Positions 26,041 to 35,160 of a stretch of DNA of 64,000 nt are shown piece after piece. The DNA is taken from contig JAYSSR010000014.1 in assembly GCA_043720395.1 (NCBI GenBank), positions 71,520 to 135,519 on the forward strand, read 5' to 3'. A program made the position numbers and the translations under genes. The DNA is from JANOYY01 sp043720395. Lineage in GTDB: Bacteria; Actinomycetota; Acidimicrobiia; Acidimicrobiales; JANYDT01. Each line of letters opens with the position of its first letter. Position 1 is the first letter of the stretch. Under the pieces are notes generated by a model. The model saw nothing but the letters and a program-made list of their open reading frames with translations, ran no database searches and had not been told where the DNA came from.

Positions 26041-26820
26041 GTGACCGCCACCGTTCTCTCCGATCTCACGAACGGGCTGGCGACCATCACGCTGAACCGT
26101 CCCGAGCGGCACAACGCCATGAACGACGCGATGGTTGCCGAGTTCCGCAACGTTCTGCTGGAGGTGCTCGACGACGAGGCGGTGCGATGCGTCCTGCTCC
26201 GGGCAAACGGTCCATCGTTCTGCTCGGGCCGCGACACGACCGAGCTGGGCACTCGCTCACGCGGCGAGACGGACTTCACCCACGTCTACCGCGCACAGCA
26301 AGCGCGCTTATCAATTCTCGACTCGCCGAAGCCGGTGGTCGCGGAGCTGCGCGGTCATGCCATCGGTGGGGGCTGCGAGCTAGCGCTGTCCACCGACATA
26401 CGCGTGGCCGATACGACGCTGCGCATGGCCCTTCCCGAGGTCAACTACGCGATCATGGTCGACACAGGCGCGTCGGTCCTGGCGACGTCGCTCGCTGGGC
26501 CGTCGAAGGCCAAGTACCTCATGCTGACCGGCGACAAGATCGACGCAGGGACCGCGGAGAAATGGGGTCTCGTCGATTTCGTGGTCGAGCCCGACGAGTT
26601 GGAGGCCAAGGCGCGCGGCATCGCTGAACGAATCGCGTCCAGGGCACCACTGGCTGTGCAGATGGGCAAGATGCTTGTCGACAACGTCTGGGCGTGGGCT
26701 GTGCGGACCGCGCTGCGGGGCGAGCTGATGGCGCAGACGGCGTTGTTCACGTCGGGCGATCGAGCCGAGTTCAAGGCCGCAACCGCAAGCAAGCGCTCAC
26801 CTGAATTCACGGGAAGATAA
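26041..26820 (+). CDS. Enoyl-CoA hydratase/isomerase (crotonase)
   Basis: 259 residues from the GTG at 26041; upstream frame is a shadow of the SDR gene. The oxyanion-hole motifs are SFCSGRDTTELG and GHAIGGGCELAL, and LNRPERHNAMND is the standard N-terminal strand. Crotonases hydrate or isomerise enoyl-CoAs; which reaction this one performs cannot be decided from motifs. It sits 76 bp after the dienoyl-CoA reductase-like gene and 8 bp before the phosphotransferase-like gene, so probably one operon. Confidence 0.88.
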   Translation: MTATVLSDLTNGLATITLNRPERHNAMNDAMVAEFRNVLLEVLDDEAVRCVLLRANGPSFCSGRDTTELGTRSRGETDFTHVYRAQQARLSILDSPKPVVAELRGHAIGGGCELALSTDIRVADTTLRMALPEVNYAIMVDTGASVLATSLAGPSKAKYLMLTGDKIDAGTAEKWGLVDFVVEPDELEAKARGIAERIASRAPLAVQMGKMLVDNVWAWAVRTALRGELMAQTALFTSGDRAEFKAATASKRSPEFTGR

Positions 26821-26828
26821 GTGCACAT

Positions 26829-28247
26829 ATGAGCTCTGAGGACGCTGCCGGATCCCTACCGGATGACCTGTCTCGGTGGACCGAGGAAGTCACCGGCGAC
26901 ACCTTGGTCTCCGCGCGTCGAATGCCCGGCGGCGGACGAAAGCAGGCGTGGTTCGTCGACATGCAGAGCGAGTCGGGCGATGTCGACGAGCTGTTCCTGC
27001 GCTGGGACCCGGGTGACCCCGCCGCTTCCGGAGATCCGTGGACGGTGCACCGCGAGGCCGCGTTCTACGGGGCGTTCCGCGACACGGGCCTGCCCATTGC
27101 CCGGCTGATCGCGGTGCATCCGACCCACCAGGCAATGCTTGCCACGCGCATGTCGGGCACGGCATCGTTCGCTGGGATCAAGGACCCGATTGCCGCTGAA
27201 CAAGTCGCAGCAGACTTCATGGGCCATCTCGCCGATATGCACGGGTTCTCGCCTGTTGCCCTCGGGCTCGCTGCCTCGGCGCCGAGCGTGCACCAACTCG
27301 TCAACGAGCAGCTCGCCGAGATGGACGCCCTGATCGCCTTCCGTGGTGGGCGACCGGAACCACTTCTCGCCATTGCGCTGCGTTGGCTGCACGCGAATGT
27401 ACCCGGCTACGACGGCCCCGCGGTGGTCGTGCAGGGCGATACCGGTCCCGGCAACTTCTTGCACGACGGCGCCCGTGTGACCGCAATCGTGGACTGGGAA
27501 CTCGCCCATCTGGGCGACCCGATGGATGACCTCGCCTGGGTAGGGCTCCGGTCCGTGCAAGAGCCCTTCGGCGAGTTGTCCACCCGGTTTGCAGAATACC
27601 AAGCACGGTCCAACCACCCGATCGACCTCGACCGCATCACGTACTACCGCGTGATGGCCGAGGCGAAGATCGTCGCGATGGGCCACGGGCAGGAACTCGT
27701 CGAACAGTCCTCGTTGGCAGGAGGCGGCCGTGACGTTGGTGCTCGACTCGTGTTCGGGCATCTCCACCGGCGACTGCTACTCGAGTGCCTCTCAGATGCG
27801 ATCGGTCTCGCGCTCCCTGCGGTTGCCTTACCCGACGCGCCTCCGCACTCCGACCTCGACGACCTGTTCATGATCGTGCTCGACCAGTTGCGCCACGTCA
27901 TCGTGCCCCGCATCGCCGATCCGTTCGCCGTGCAGCGGACCAAGGGCATGGCCCGTGTACTCAAGTACCTCGCACGAGCCACGCAGCTGCGCCCGCAGTC
28001 GGAAGCCGCGGAGCTGGCGGATCTCACCGAAGCACTCGGGGAAGCCGCTTCATCGACGCTGCCCGAAGCTCGCAGCGCGTTCAACCAGCGCGTCCTCGAT
28101 GGGTCGCTGACTGACAACGCCGCGTTGCTAGTGATGCACCGACGCATCCGGCGTGAGAACGAACTGCTGCGTGACGCGTCGGGGATCCTCGCCGACCGTC
28201 ACCACGCACCGATCGCCGATCTCGCCGGGAGCGTCCGTGGATCTTGA
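26829..28247 (+). CDS. Aminoglycoside phosphotransferase-like (APH/ACAD10-like) protein
   Basis: 472 residues. The centre is an APH kinase-like fold: VVVQGDTGPGNFLHDG, followed by VTAIVDWELAHLGDPMDDLAW with the metal-binding DWE motif. The Brenner motif usually reads HGDxxxxN; here His is replaced by Gln while Asp and Asn remain. Relatives fused or adjacent to acyl-CoA dehydrogenases (ACAD10/11 in animals) phosphorylate 4-hydroxyacyl-CoAs so that the phosphate can be eliminated. Here two ACAD genes follow directly (11-bp overlap), which supports that kind of role. The C-terminal ~150 residues are helical and unassigned. Confidence 0.8.
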   Translation: MSSEDAAGSLPDDLSRWTEEVTGDTLVSARRMPGGGRKQAWFVDMQSESGDVDELFLRWDPGDPAASGDPWTVHREAAFYGAFRDTGLPIARLIAVHPTHQAMLATRMSGTASFAGIKDPIAAEQVAADFMGHLADMHGFSPVALGLAASAPSVHQLVNEQLAEMDALIAFRGGRPEPLLAIALRWLHANVPGYDGPAVVVQGDTGPGNFLHDGARVTAIVDWELAHLGDPMDDLAWVGLRSVQEPFGELSTRFAEYQARSNHPIDLDRITYYRVMAEAKIVAMGHGQELVEQSSLAGGGRDVGARLVFGHLHRRLLLECLSDAIGLALPAVALPDAPPHSDLDDLFMIVLDQLRHVIVPRIADPFAVQRTKGMARVLKYLARATQLRPQSEAAELADLTEALGEAASSTLPEARSAFNQRVLDGSLTDNAALLVMHRRIRRENELLRDASGILADRHHAPIADLAGSVRGS

Positions 28248-29436
28248 CCCGACCGACGAGCAACGGTTCTTCCAGGAGACAACCCGCAAGTTTCTGGAGA
28301 GCGAAATGCCGATCACCCGGGTCCGTGAGCTTGCCAGAACGGCTGACGGGTTCGATCGGGCCTGGTGGCGGCGCGGTGCGGAGCTGGGATGGACCTCGTT
28401 GCTCGTGCAGGAACCCGACGGCGGCGGGACGCTGAGCGGCAACGGCACCGCAGATCTCGCAATCGTTGCGGAGGAGTTCGGACGCAGTGCCGCCCCCGGA
28501 CCACTCGTCCCGTTAAACATATGCGCGCAGACGATTAGTCTCGTTGGCACTGATCGTCAGCGCGCAGAGGTTCTGCCCGGGCTGCTCGACGGGAGCGTGG
28601 TCGCCACGTGGTGTTTCCACGAAGCGGACCGGCCATGGAACGGGCTCGGTCGGACCATGCAAGCAACGGCTGACGACCGTGGCGGCTGGGTCCTCCACGG
28701 CACGAAGACTGCGGTCGAGTACGCCGCTCAGGCCGACTGGCTGCTCGTGAGCGTCGGCGATTCTGGCGTCATCAGTCCGGCGAGCGGCGGACCACACCCG
28801 ACCGGCGGCGCTCTCGACCGGCCCGCCCAGTTCCTCCTGCGTGCCGATACGCCCGGCGTGACCATAACGCAGAAGGAGTCGATCGACCTCGTACGACGCT
28901 ATGCGGACATACGATTCGACCAGGTGAAGGTCGCGGCGGAAGCCGTCGTTGGCACGCCACGTGGCGCGGCCGAAGACATCGAACGCCAGACCACTACTTC
29001 GGTTGCCTTGCAGTGCGCCGAGATCTCCGGCGCGGCTGGAAAGGTGTTCGAGTTCACCCTCTCCTACGTCTTCGACCGATACTCGTTCGGACGACCGCTC
29101 GCCTCGTACCAAGCACTCAAGCATCGATTCGCCGACATGAAGACGTGGCTCGAGTCGAGCTACGCGACGTCGCTCGCCGCTGTTCATGCTGTGGGCACGA
29201 GCAACCTCGAAGCTTCGAAGCTCGCCAGCATCGCCAAGGCTTACGTTGCCGATCGATGCCCTGAACTGATCCAGGACTGCATCCAGATGCACGGCGGAAT
29301 CGGCGTTACGTGGGAGCACGACCTGCATCTCTACCTGCGGAGAGTGACTGCCGACGCAGGCACGCTGGGCACCCCCGACGACCATCGAGAGCGCGTCGCA
29401 GCGGCCTGCGGACTCATCTCCGCGGGAGCGCGATGA
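28237..29436 (+). CDS. Acyl-CoA dehydrogenase, small/partner-type subunit
   Basis: 399 residues from the GTG at 28237 (MDLDPTDEQRFFQETTRKFL), which overlaps the previous gene by 11 bp. The C-terminal ACAD helix bundle is clear: DRYSFGRPLASYQALKHRFADM and QMHGGIGVTWEHDLHLYLRR. It lacks an obvious catalytic Glu at either usual position (ALQCAEISGAAG replaces the base loop), as in the non-catalytic-base subunit of alpha2-beta2 actinobacterial ACADs. The next gene, overlapping by ATGA, encodes a partner with a candidate Glu. I infer a heteromeric FadE/ChsE-type enzyme for a bulky acyl-CoA. Confidence 0.88.
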   Translation: MDLDPTDEQRFFQETTRKFLESEMPITRVRELARTADGFDRAWWRRGAELGWTSLLVQEPDGGGTLSGNGTADLAIVAEEFGRSAAPGPLVPLNICAQTISLVGTDRQRAEVLPGLLDGSVVATWCFHEADRPWNGLGRTMQATADDRGGWVLHGTKTAVEYAAQADWLLVSVGDSGVISPASGGPHPTGGALDRPAQFLLRADTPGVTITQKESIDLVRRYADIRFDQVKVAAEAVVGTPRGAAEDIERQTTTSVALQCAEISGAAGKVFEFTLSYVFDRYSFGRPLASYQALKHRFADMKTWLESSYATSLAAVHAVGTSNLEASKLASIAKAYVADRCPELIQDCIQMHGGIGVTWEHDLHLYLRRVTADAGTLGTPDDHRERVAAACGLISAGAR

Positions 29437-30680
29437 GCGTCACCGAAACCCCGATCGAGAGCGTCGAATCGTTCGCGCTCCGCGCCCGCGAGTGGCTCGC
29501 CGCGAACATGCCACCGCTCCCCCACGCCCGCTGGGATCCGCTTGTGGAGGACGACGAACGCGCCAGCCACGCCCGTGTCCTCCAGGCAAAGCTGTGGGAG
29601 GGCGGCTTCGCCGGCATCTGCTACCCGACGCAGTACGGCGGACTCGGCCTCACGCTCGATCATCAGCGCGCCTTCGATCGGGAGGCAGCGGCGTATCAGT
29701 TGCCGCTCATCTTCTCGATGCCGACGCATTGCATCTGCGGACCGACGATCCTCGACTGCGGCACCGAGGAGCAGAAGCAGCAATGGATCCCACCGATGCT
29801 CAAGGGGCAGCACCTGTGGGTGCAATTCATGTCGGAGCCGTCGGGCGGTTCGGATATGGCAGGCGCGCTTACTACTGCCACCCGCGACGGCGATCTGTTC
29901 ATGATCAACGGCTCGAAGGTCTGGAGCACCTACGCGTACCGGGCCGACTACGCGATCATGCTCGCCCGGACCGATTGGACGCTGCCCAAGCACCGTGGTC
30001 TCACGATGTTCATCGTGCCGATCCACCACCCGAGGACGACCATTGTGCAGATCGAGATGATCGACGGCACCAAGGAGTTCTGCCAGGAGTTCTTCGACGA
30101 CGTCGACATTCCAGCGGAGAACGTCGTCGGCGAGGTCAACGACGGATGGACCGTCGCGAGCCGGTTGCTCTATCACGAGAAGACGTCGGTCGGTGCGCTC
30201 TCGCCGTACTCCAGCGTCCCGTATGCCCCCGCGACCGACCTGACCACCAGCGAAATGGTGGAGCTCGCTCGCGCCAGTGGGCGGGAACGCGACGTGGACG
30301 TGCAGCGAGCGATCGGGCAGTTCGAGACGCTGATGGTCGTGCGTACCCAGCTGACCAAGCGCATCGGTGTCGGCCTGCGCACCAAGGCGTTCCCCGACCA
30401 GGCGGGTTCGATGGCCCGCATCTACGGCGGCACGCAGTCGGTCGCGCGGGCGAACATGGCGTTCGCGATGTCCGGGTTCTCCGCGCTGTTCTGGGACACC
30501 GAGCAGGGACGCGACGCCGGGCTCGGTTACCTCCAGCGTCAAGCGCGTTGCATCGGCGGCGGCACGATTGAGATGGCCCGCAACGTCGTCGCGGAGCGCG
30601 TCCTCGGCATGCCCCGCGAACCGGCGCCCGACAAGGACCTTCCGTTCAGCGACGTGCCACGGGGACGCTCCCCGCGCTGA
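29433..30680 (+). CDS. Acyl-CoA dehydrogenase, base-containing partner subunit
   Basis: 415 residues starting at the ATG that overlaps the previous stop. Motifs: FMSEPSGGSDMAGALTTA, INGSKVWSTYA, GTKEFCQEFFDDVDIP, and IGGGTIEMARNVVAERVLGMPRE. The likely base is the Glu in YHEKTSVGA, at the position used by long-chain and steroid ACADs. Together with the preceding gene it makes a translationally coupled pair. A run of ~25 residues after YHEKTSVGALSPY is an insertion relative to plain ACADs. Confidence 0.9.
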   Translation: MSVTETPIESVESFALRAREWLAANMPPLPHARWDPLVEDDERASHARVLQAKLWEGGFAGICYPTQYGGLGLTLDHQRAFDREAAAYQLPLIFSMPTHCICGPTILDCGTEEQKQQWIPPMLKGQHLWVQFMSEPSGGSDMAGALTTATRDGDLFMINGSKVWSTYAYRADYAIMLARTDWTLPKHRGLTMFIVPIHHPRTTIVQIEMIDGTKEFCQEFFDDVDIPAENVVGEVNDGWTVASRLLYHEKTSVGALSPYSSVPYAPATDLTTSEMVELARASGRERDVDVQRAIGQFETLMVVRTQLTKRIGVGLRTKAFPDQAGSMARIYGGTQSVARANMAFAMSGFSALFWDTEQGRDAGLGYLQRQARCIGGGTIEMARNVVAERVLGMPREPAPDKDLPFSDVPRGRSPR

Positions 30681-30738
30681 ACCGTCGGTCCACACTCACG
30701 CTACGGACACAAGGATCGACCAGGCAACAGCGGTTGCC

Positions 30739-31554
30739 TTACTGGAGCGTCTCGGGTTCTGACTCCGCGATCGCCCGCAGCTCATCGGCGCGAGGGATCG
30801 TGCGGGCAAGCAGGCTGAGGTCGGTAAAGATCCAGAACTCGCCGTTACGGACCGCCCGCAGCACCGCGTCGGCGACAGCTTCGGGTTCAACGAAGTTCAA
30901 TCGGGCAGCGTCGAGCAGTCCAGCGTTTGGTGCGCGTCGACCAGTCTCGTTGTTGGCCAAATGAACCGGACGGTTCCGTTCGCTCGCACCGAGGTTCGTG
31001 CGGACGAAGCCCGGACACAGCACACTCACGCCAACGTTCTTTCCGGCCAGTTCGTGGCGCATCGATTCGGAGATGCCCACGACGGCGTACTTCGTGGCCG
31101 TGTACGGAGCACTGGCGAACGCGCCGAGGCCGGCGATCGAGGCCGTGTTCACCACGTGCGTCGGACGTGGGTTCGCGAGCATCAGCGGAAGGAACTCGTG
31201 GAGCACGTGAATCACCCCTCGCAGGTTCACGTCGATGACCCAGTTCCAGTCGTGCAGCGTCTGATCGACGATGCGCCCGTGGCTGCTCACGCCCGCGTTG
31301 TTGAGCAGTAGATCGCACGTGCCGAACGTCTCGACAACGGTGTTCAACAGCGCGTTCACGGACCCAGGGTCGGTCACATCGGTGCGCACCCCGAGCACGC
31401 CGAGTGCCTCCGCTGTCTCCCGCAGTGCAGCGTCCTCGACGTCGGCAATCACCACCCGCATGCCAGCGTCACGACACGACGTTGCAAGTGCACGCCCGAT
31501 CCCACTCGCACCACCCGTCACCACAGCCACCCGGTCGGCAAAGTCAGTGATCAT
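30739..31554 (-). CDS. Short-chain dehydrogenase/reductase
   Basis: 271 residues from the ATG at 31554; the 53 residues upstream in the same frame are not SDR-like. Motifs: TGGASGIGRALA, NNAGVSSHG, catalytic Ser in VVNTASIAG, YTATKYAV (Tyr and Lys), and PGFVRTNLGAS. The long C-terminal part and the AAR/SDR pattern resemble SDRs that act on bulky hydrophobic alcohols or ketones. It is convergent with the ACAD operon and divergent from the acyl-CoA ligase gene at 31796. Confidence 0.88.
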   Translation of the reverse strand: MITDFADRVAVVTGGASGIGRALATSCRDAGMRVVIADVEDAALRETAEALGVLGVRTDVTDPGSVNALLNTVVETFGTCDLLLNNAGVSSHGRIVDQTLHDWNWVIDVNLRGVIHVLHEFLPLMLANPRPTHVVNTASIAGLGAFASAPYTATKYAVVGISESMRHELAGKNVGVSVLCPGFVRTNLGASERNRPVHLANNETGRRAPNAGLLDAARLNFVEPEAVADAVLRAVRNGEFWIFTDLSLLARTIPRADELRAIAESEPETLQ

Positions 31555-31660
31555 CTCGTCAAGCCTACGTCTGCGACCGATCACGTCGACATCGACCGAG
31601 TGACGACAAACGCTCGCAACCAGGGTCAAGCCCGCTCGGCCGGGACGGGCGTCCGAGATC

Positions 31661-31714
31661 CGTTGGCAGATCCGCAGCCCGTTGGCAATCCGTACGCACG
31701 GCAGATCTGCCAAC
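31661..31714. repeat. Inverted repeat in divergent intergenic region
   Basis: GTTGGCAGATC (31662-31672) pairs with GATCTGCCAAC (31704-31714); CCGTTGGCA is repeated at about 31660 and 31679. It lies between the divergent SDR and ligase genes and may be an operator for a dimeric repressor. Confidence 0.4.
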
Positions 31715-31759
31715 CGACTGCGCGGGACGCGCTGAGACGGCCAACCGCCGGGGAAATGT

Positions 31760-31787
31760 TTGACCTAATTTCCGTCTCCGGTAGGCT
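31760..31787 (+). promoter_or_regulatory. Sigma70-type promoter giving a near-leaderless mRNA
   Basis: -35 TTGACC (31760-31765), 16-nt spacer, -10 TAGGCT (31782-31787). The ATG at 31796 is 9 nt past the -10, so transcription would start at or next to the start codon; no Shine-Dalgarno is present. Confidence 0.6.
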
Positions 31788-31795
31788 CACCCCAA

Positions 31796-33376
31796 ATGAC
31801 GCTGCCCGAGAGGACCGAGATGCTGCACCCGTGGGACCGACGATTGGGCGTCTGGTACATCGCCGAGGACCAGCCCGACGCGATGGCCATCATCGAATCG
31901 CCACAGGGTACGCGTACTTACGGTGAGCTGGCGGGCAAGGCGCACCAGCTCGTCCACACGTTCCGTGCGCTCGGCGTGCAGGCAGGCGACGTCGTCGCAG
32001 TGATGTGTCCCAACGGTGTTGACCTCATCGAAACAGGACTCGCCTGCCACGAGGGCGGGTTCATGTTCACGCCGCTGAACACCTCGCTCACTGCGGAGGA
32101 GACCGCAGCGATCGTCGAGCATTCCGGCTGCAAGCTGCTGATCGTCCACGAGCGGTTCGGGGCGATCGTGGCCGACGAGAACGCAGCCATTGCAGCACGA
32201 GTCCGAACCGTGTCCGTGGGCAGCGTCCCGGACACAGACAGCCTCGACGACCTCCGGCGTGCCCACCCCACCACCACCCCAACCGACCGGCGCACCGGCG
32301 GCCTGTTCCCCTACTCGTCGGGCACGACCGGCAAGCCAAAAGGCATCAAGCGGGCCGTGTCAGGCAGTGAACCGAGCAAGGACGCGAACGACAGCGCCAT
32401 CTTCGGACGAGCCTTTGACTTCAAGCCGTTTGAGGGCCCGCATCTTGTGTCCGCGGGCATGTTCCACGGCGGAGCGTACGCGTATTACATCGGTGCCCTG
32501 CAAGTCGGCCACGCGCTCGTGATCATGGCGAAGTTCGATCCGGAGGAGACGCTGCGGCTCATCGAGCAGCACCGGATCACGACCGCGTACATGGTGCCGA
32601 CACAGTTCGTCCGCCTCCTTCGCCTCAGCGCGGAGACCCGGGCGAAGTACGACGTGTCGAGCCTGCACGCAGTGGTCCACTCGGCCGCGCCGTGCCCGCG
32701 CGACGTGAAGGAGCAGATGATGGCGTGGTGGGGTCCCGTGATCTGGGAGACCTACGGCGGCATGGAAGGCGCGGCCACGGTCGCCAAACCCGCACGATGG
32801 TTGGAGAAGCCGGGAACTGTCGGACGGGCGGTCAAGGGCGTGACCCTCACGATCCTCGACGACGACGGCAACGAACTCGGACCGAATCAGATCGGCCAGA
32901 TCTACATGGAGACCGCCAGCCGATTCGCCTACCACCGCGACGACGCCGGCACGCAGGAAGCCTTTCGCGACAAGCGTCACACGATCGGCGACGTCGGCTA
33001 CCTCGACGACGACGGCTACCTCTTCATCAGCGACCGCATCAAGGACATGATCATCAGCGGCGGGGTCAACGTGTACCCGGCCGAGGTGGAGGCGCTACTG
33101 CAGGGTCACCCGTCCATTGAGGACGTTGCCGTGATCGGTGTCCCTGACGCTGAGTGGGGCGAGTCGGTCAAGGCAGTCGTGGCACCGAGAGCCGGAGTGA
33201 CGCCATCGGATGCCTTAGCGCAGGAGATCCTCGCCTTTTGCCGCGAACACCTATCCAGCTACAAGTGTCCTCGCACCGTCGACTTCCGCGAGACGCTGCC
33301 CCGCACCGAAGCCGGGAAGCTCTACAAGCGCAAGATCCGAGACGAGTACTGGAGCGAGGCGGGCCGGAGTGTCTGA
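31796..33376 (+). CDS. Acyl-CoA synthetase (FadD-like, ANL family)
   Basis: 526 residues. P-loop FPYSSGTTGKPKGIKR, WETYGGMEGAAT (A5), TIGDVGYLDDDGYLFISDRIKDMIISGGVNVYP (A7-A8) and catalytic Lys in EAGKLYKRKIRDEY. Close in plan to the ligase at 21800-23344 (same HSAAPCPRDVKEQMM-type helix), so the two are probably paralogues acting on related acids. The promoter predicts a leaderless transcript. It overlaps the next ligase gene by 8 bp. Confidence 0.9.
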   Translation: MTLPERTEMLHPWDRRLGVWYIAEDQPDAMAIIESPQGTRTYGELAGKAHQLVHTFRALGVQAGDVVAVMCPNGVDLIETGLACHEGGFMFTPLNTSLTAEETAAIVEHSGCKLLIVHERFGAIVADENAAIAARVRTVSVGSVPDTDSLDDLRRAHPTTTPTDRRTGGLFPYSSGTTGKPKGIKRAVSGSEPSKDANDSAIFGRAFDFKPFEGPHLVSAGMFHGGAYAYYIGALQVGHALVIMAKFDPEETLRLIEQHRITTAYMVPTQFVRLLRLSAETRAKYDVSSLHAVVHSAAPCPRDVKEQMMAWWGPVIWETYGGMEGAATVAKPARWLEKPGTVGRAVKGVTLTILDDDGNELGPNQIGQIYMETASRFAYHRDDAGTQEAFRDKRHTIGDVGYLDDDGYLFISDRIKDMIISGGVNVYPAEVEALLQGHPSIEDVAVIGVPDAEWGESVKAVVAPRAGVTPSDALAQEILAFCREHLSSYKCPRTVDFRETLPRTEAGKLYKRKIRDEYWSEAGRSV

Positions 33377-34958
33377 GGTCGAGGTGCAATCAGCTTCCGC
33401 TGACGGCACCGCCCGAATCGGAGGAATCACTCGCACCAGGGCTGCGTTCAAGCCGTTGAGCGAGCGTCTCCGGACGGTCGTCCATCTCGATCCCACGCGA
33501 CCGGCGATCGAGTTCAACGGCCGGTCCTACCCATGGGCGTTCCTCGGCCGGGCCATCGAACAACTCGACGCGTTGTGTGCACCGATCGGCGGACCCGGAC
33601 GCCACCGTGTAGGTATCGTGCTACGAAATAGTCCACCCCATGCGGCAGCGATCATCGCCACGCTCGGCACCGGACGCTGCCTTGTCACGATGAGCGCGTT
33701 CCATGGTGCGGTCGCGCTAGTCGAGGACGTCGTCGAACTGCGTCCGTCGGTAATAGCTGCGTCAACCGAAGACTGGAAGATCGCCAGTTTGGCCGATGCT
33801 GCTGCAAACATAGGTGCGCTTACGATTGAGCTCACCGACAATGGCCTCCAACTGTTCACCGGCTGCCCGCTTCCGACTGCCGTGGCCAGCGAAACCGACG
33901 CGGACGTCGCGGTCCTCATGCAGACAAGCGGCACGACCGGTCGACCCAAGCGAGTACCGCTCACCTACGAGCGCCTCACCACCTCGTACGAGTCGTCGGG
34001 TCTCGCGGCCGGTCCGTCGCAACCCGCACTGCTTCGCAACAGCGTCCAAATCGTGTGGTCACCGTTTGTCCACATCGGTGGCCTTTACTTCATCGTTGCC
34101 AACGTCCTCGAAGGCAAGACCACCGCTCTGATGGAGCGCTTCGACGTTGACCGCTGGGTGGAGCTGGTCCGCAAGTACCGCTCGGACGTGATCTCCCTGG
34201 TGCCTACGGCTCTCTCGATGGTGCTCGCGGCCGACGTGCCCGCCGATGTGTTCGAGGGCGTCAAGGCGGTCCGCAGCGGTACCGCACCGCTCAAGCCCGA
34301 GGTGGCCGAGGAGTTCCTGCGCCGCTACGGCATACCGGTGCTCGGCAACTACGGAGCGACCGAATTCGCGGGTGCCGTCACGCGCTGGACGATGCGCGAC
34401 TGGAAGACGTTCGGCGAGGCCAAACGCGGGTCGGTCGGCAGATCGATGCCCGGCGTCGAGATGCGGGTCGTCGACGCTGATTCGGGCCAGGAATTGCCGC
34501 TCGGCGAGACCGGCATCTTGCACGTTCGCTCGCCGCAGGTCGCGGTGGCCGACCCCGATGGGTGGGCCCGCACGACCGACCTCGCCTCGATCGACAACGA
34601 CGGGTTCGTGTTCATCCGCGGACGCTCCGACGATGCCGTGATCCGCGGTGGATTCAAGATCGTGCCGAGCGTCGTGGAGGACGCGTTGCGCACGCACCCC
34701 TCCGTGCTCGACGCTGCGATGACGGGCGTCGCGCATGACCGTCTGGGCGCGGTGCCCGTAGCCGCGGTGCAGTTGCGGCCTGGCGATGTCTCGGTCCCGA
34801 CGGCAGCCGATCTCATCGCGTGGCTCGACGAGCGCCTCCCGCGCTACCAGGTACCCGTGGCCCTGAAAGTGGTCGACGAACTCCCGCGCACGCCGTCCAT
34901 GAAGGTCAGCAAGCCAGCCCTGCGCGCTCTCTTCGACGAGGTGGACCTCGGCGCATGA
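33369..34958 (+). CDS. Acyl-CoA synthetase (class I ligase, ANL family)
   Basis: 529 residues from a GTG overlapping the previous gene. P-loop LMQTSGTTGRPKRVPLTYE, NYGATEFAGAV (A5), ARTTDLASIDNDGFVFIRGRSDDAVIRGGFKIVP (A7-A8) and the C-terminal catalytic Lys region TPSMKVSKPALR. The P-loop ends in Arg-Val rather than Gly, and the Asp of TTDLA replaces the usual TGD; the group resembles FadD3/FadD13-type synthetases. Fifth acyl-CoA ligase in the window and the second coupled pair. Confidence 0.86.
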   Translation: MSEVEVQSASADGTARIGGITRTRAAFKPLSERLRTVVHLDPTRPAIEFNGRSYPWAFLGRAIEQLDALCAPIGGPGRHRVGIVLRNSPPHAAAIIATLGTGRCLVTMSAFHGAVALVEDVVELRPSVIAASTEDWKIASLADAAANIGALTIELTDNGLQLFTGCPLPTAVASETDADVAVLMQTSGTTGRPKRVPLTYERLTTSYESSGLAAGPSQPALLRNSVQIVWSPFVHIGGLYFIVANVLEGKTTALMERFDVDRWVELVRKYRSDVISLVPTALSMVLAADVPADVFEGVKAVRSGTAPLKPEVAEEFLRRYGIPVLGNYGATEFAGAVTRWTMRDWKTFGEAKRGSVGRSMPGVEMRVVDADSGQELPLGETGILHVRSPQVAVADPDGWARTTDLASIDNDGFVFIRGRSDDAVIRGGFKIVPSVVEDALRTHPSVLDAAMTGVAHDRLGAVPVAAVQLRPGDVSVPTAADLIAWLDERLPRYQVPVALKVVDELPRTPSMKVSKPALRALFDEVDLGA

Positions 34959-35018
34959 CCTAGCGCAGCGCGAAATCGCAACCACGCAGGGACGTGTTCT
35001 GATCTGTGGGTCTCAGCA

Positions 35019-35097
35019 GACGAGTGACCCCACAGCGCCACGTCGACGCCACGGCGTGGCGCCGTGGCCGCATTGTGGCGCTGTAGCCGCACTCGTC
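35019..35097. repeat. 79-bp dispersed palindromic element, copy 2
   Basis: GACGAGTG...CACTCGTC ends, ACAGCGCCA...TGGCGCTGT inner arms and a 35-nt centre containing CCACGGCGTGGCGCCGTGG. It ends 63 bp before the GntR-type regulator start. Confidence 0.85.
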
Positions 35098-35160
35098 ATC
35101 GGGGACGAGGTCTGGACCGGTACGCACCCTCGGCCGCCGCCGACAGTCGCAGGCAACGTC

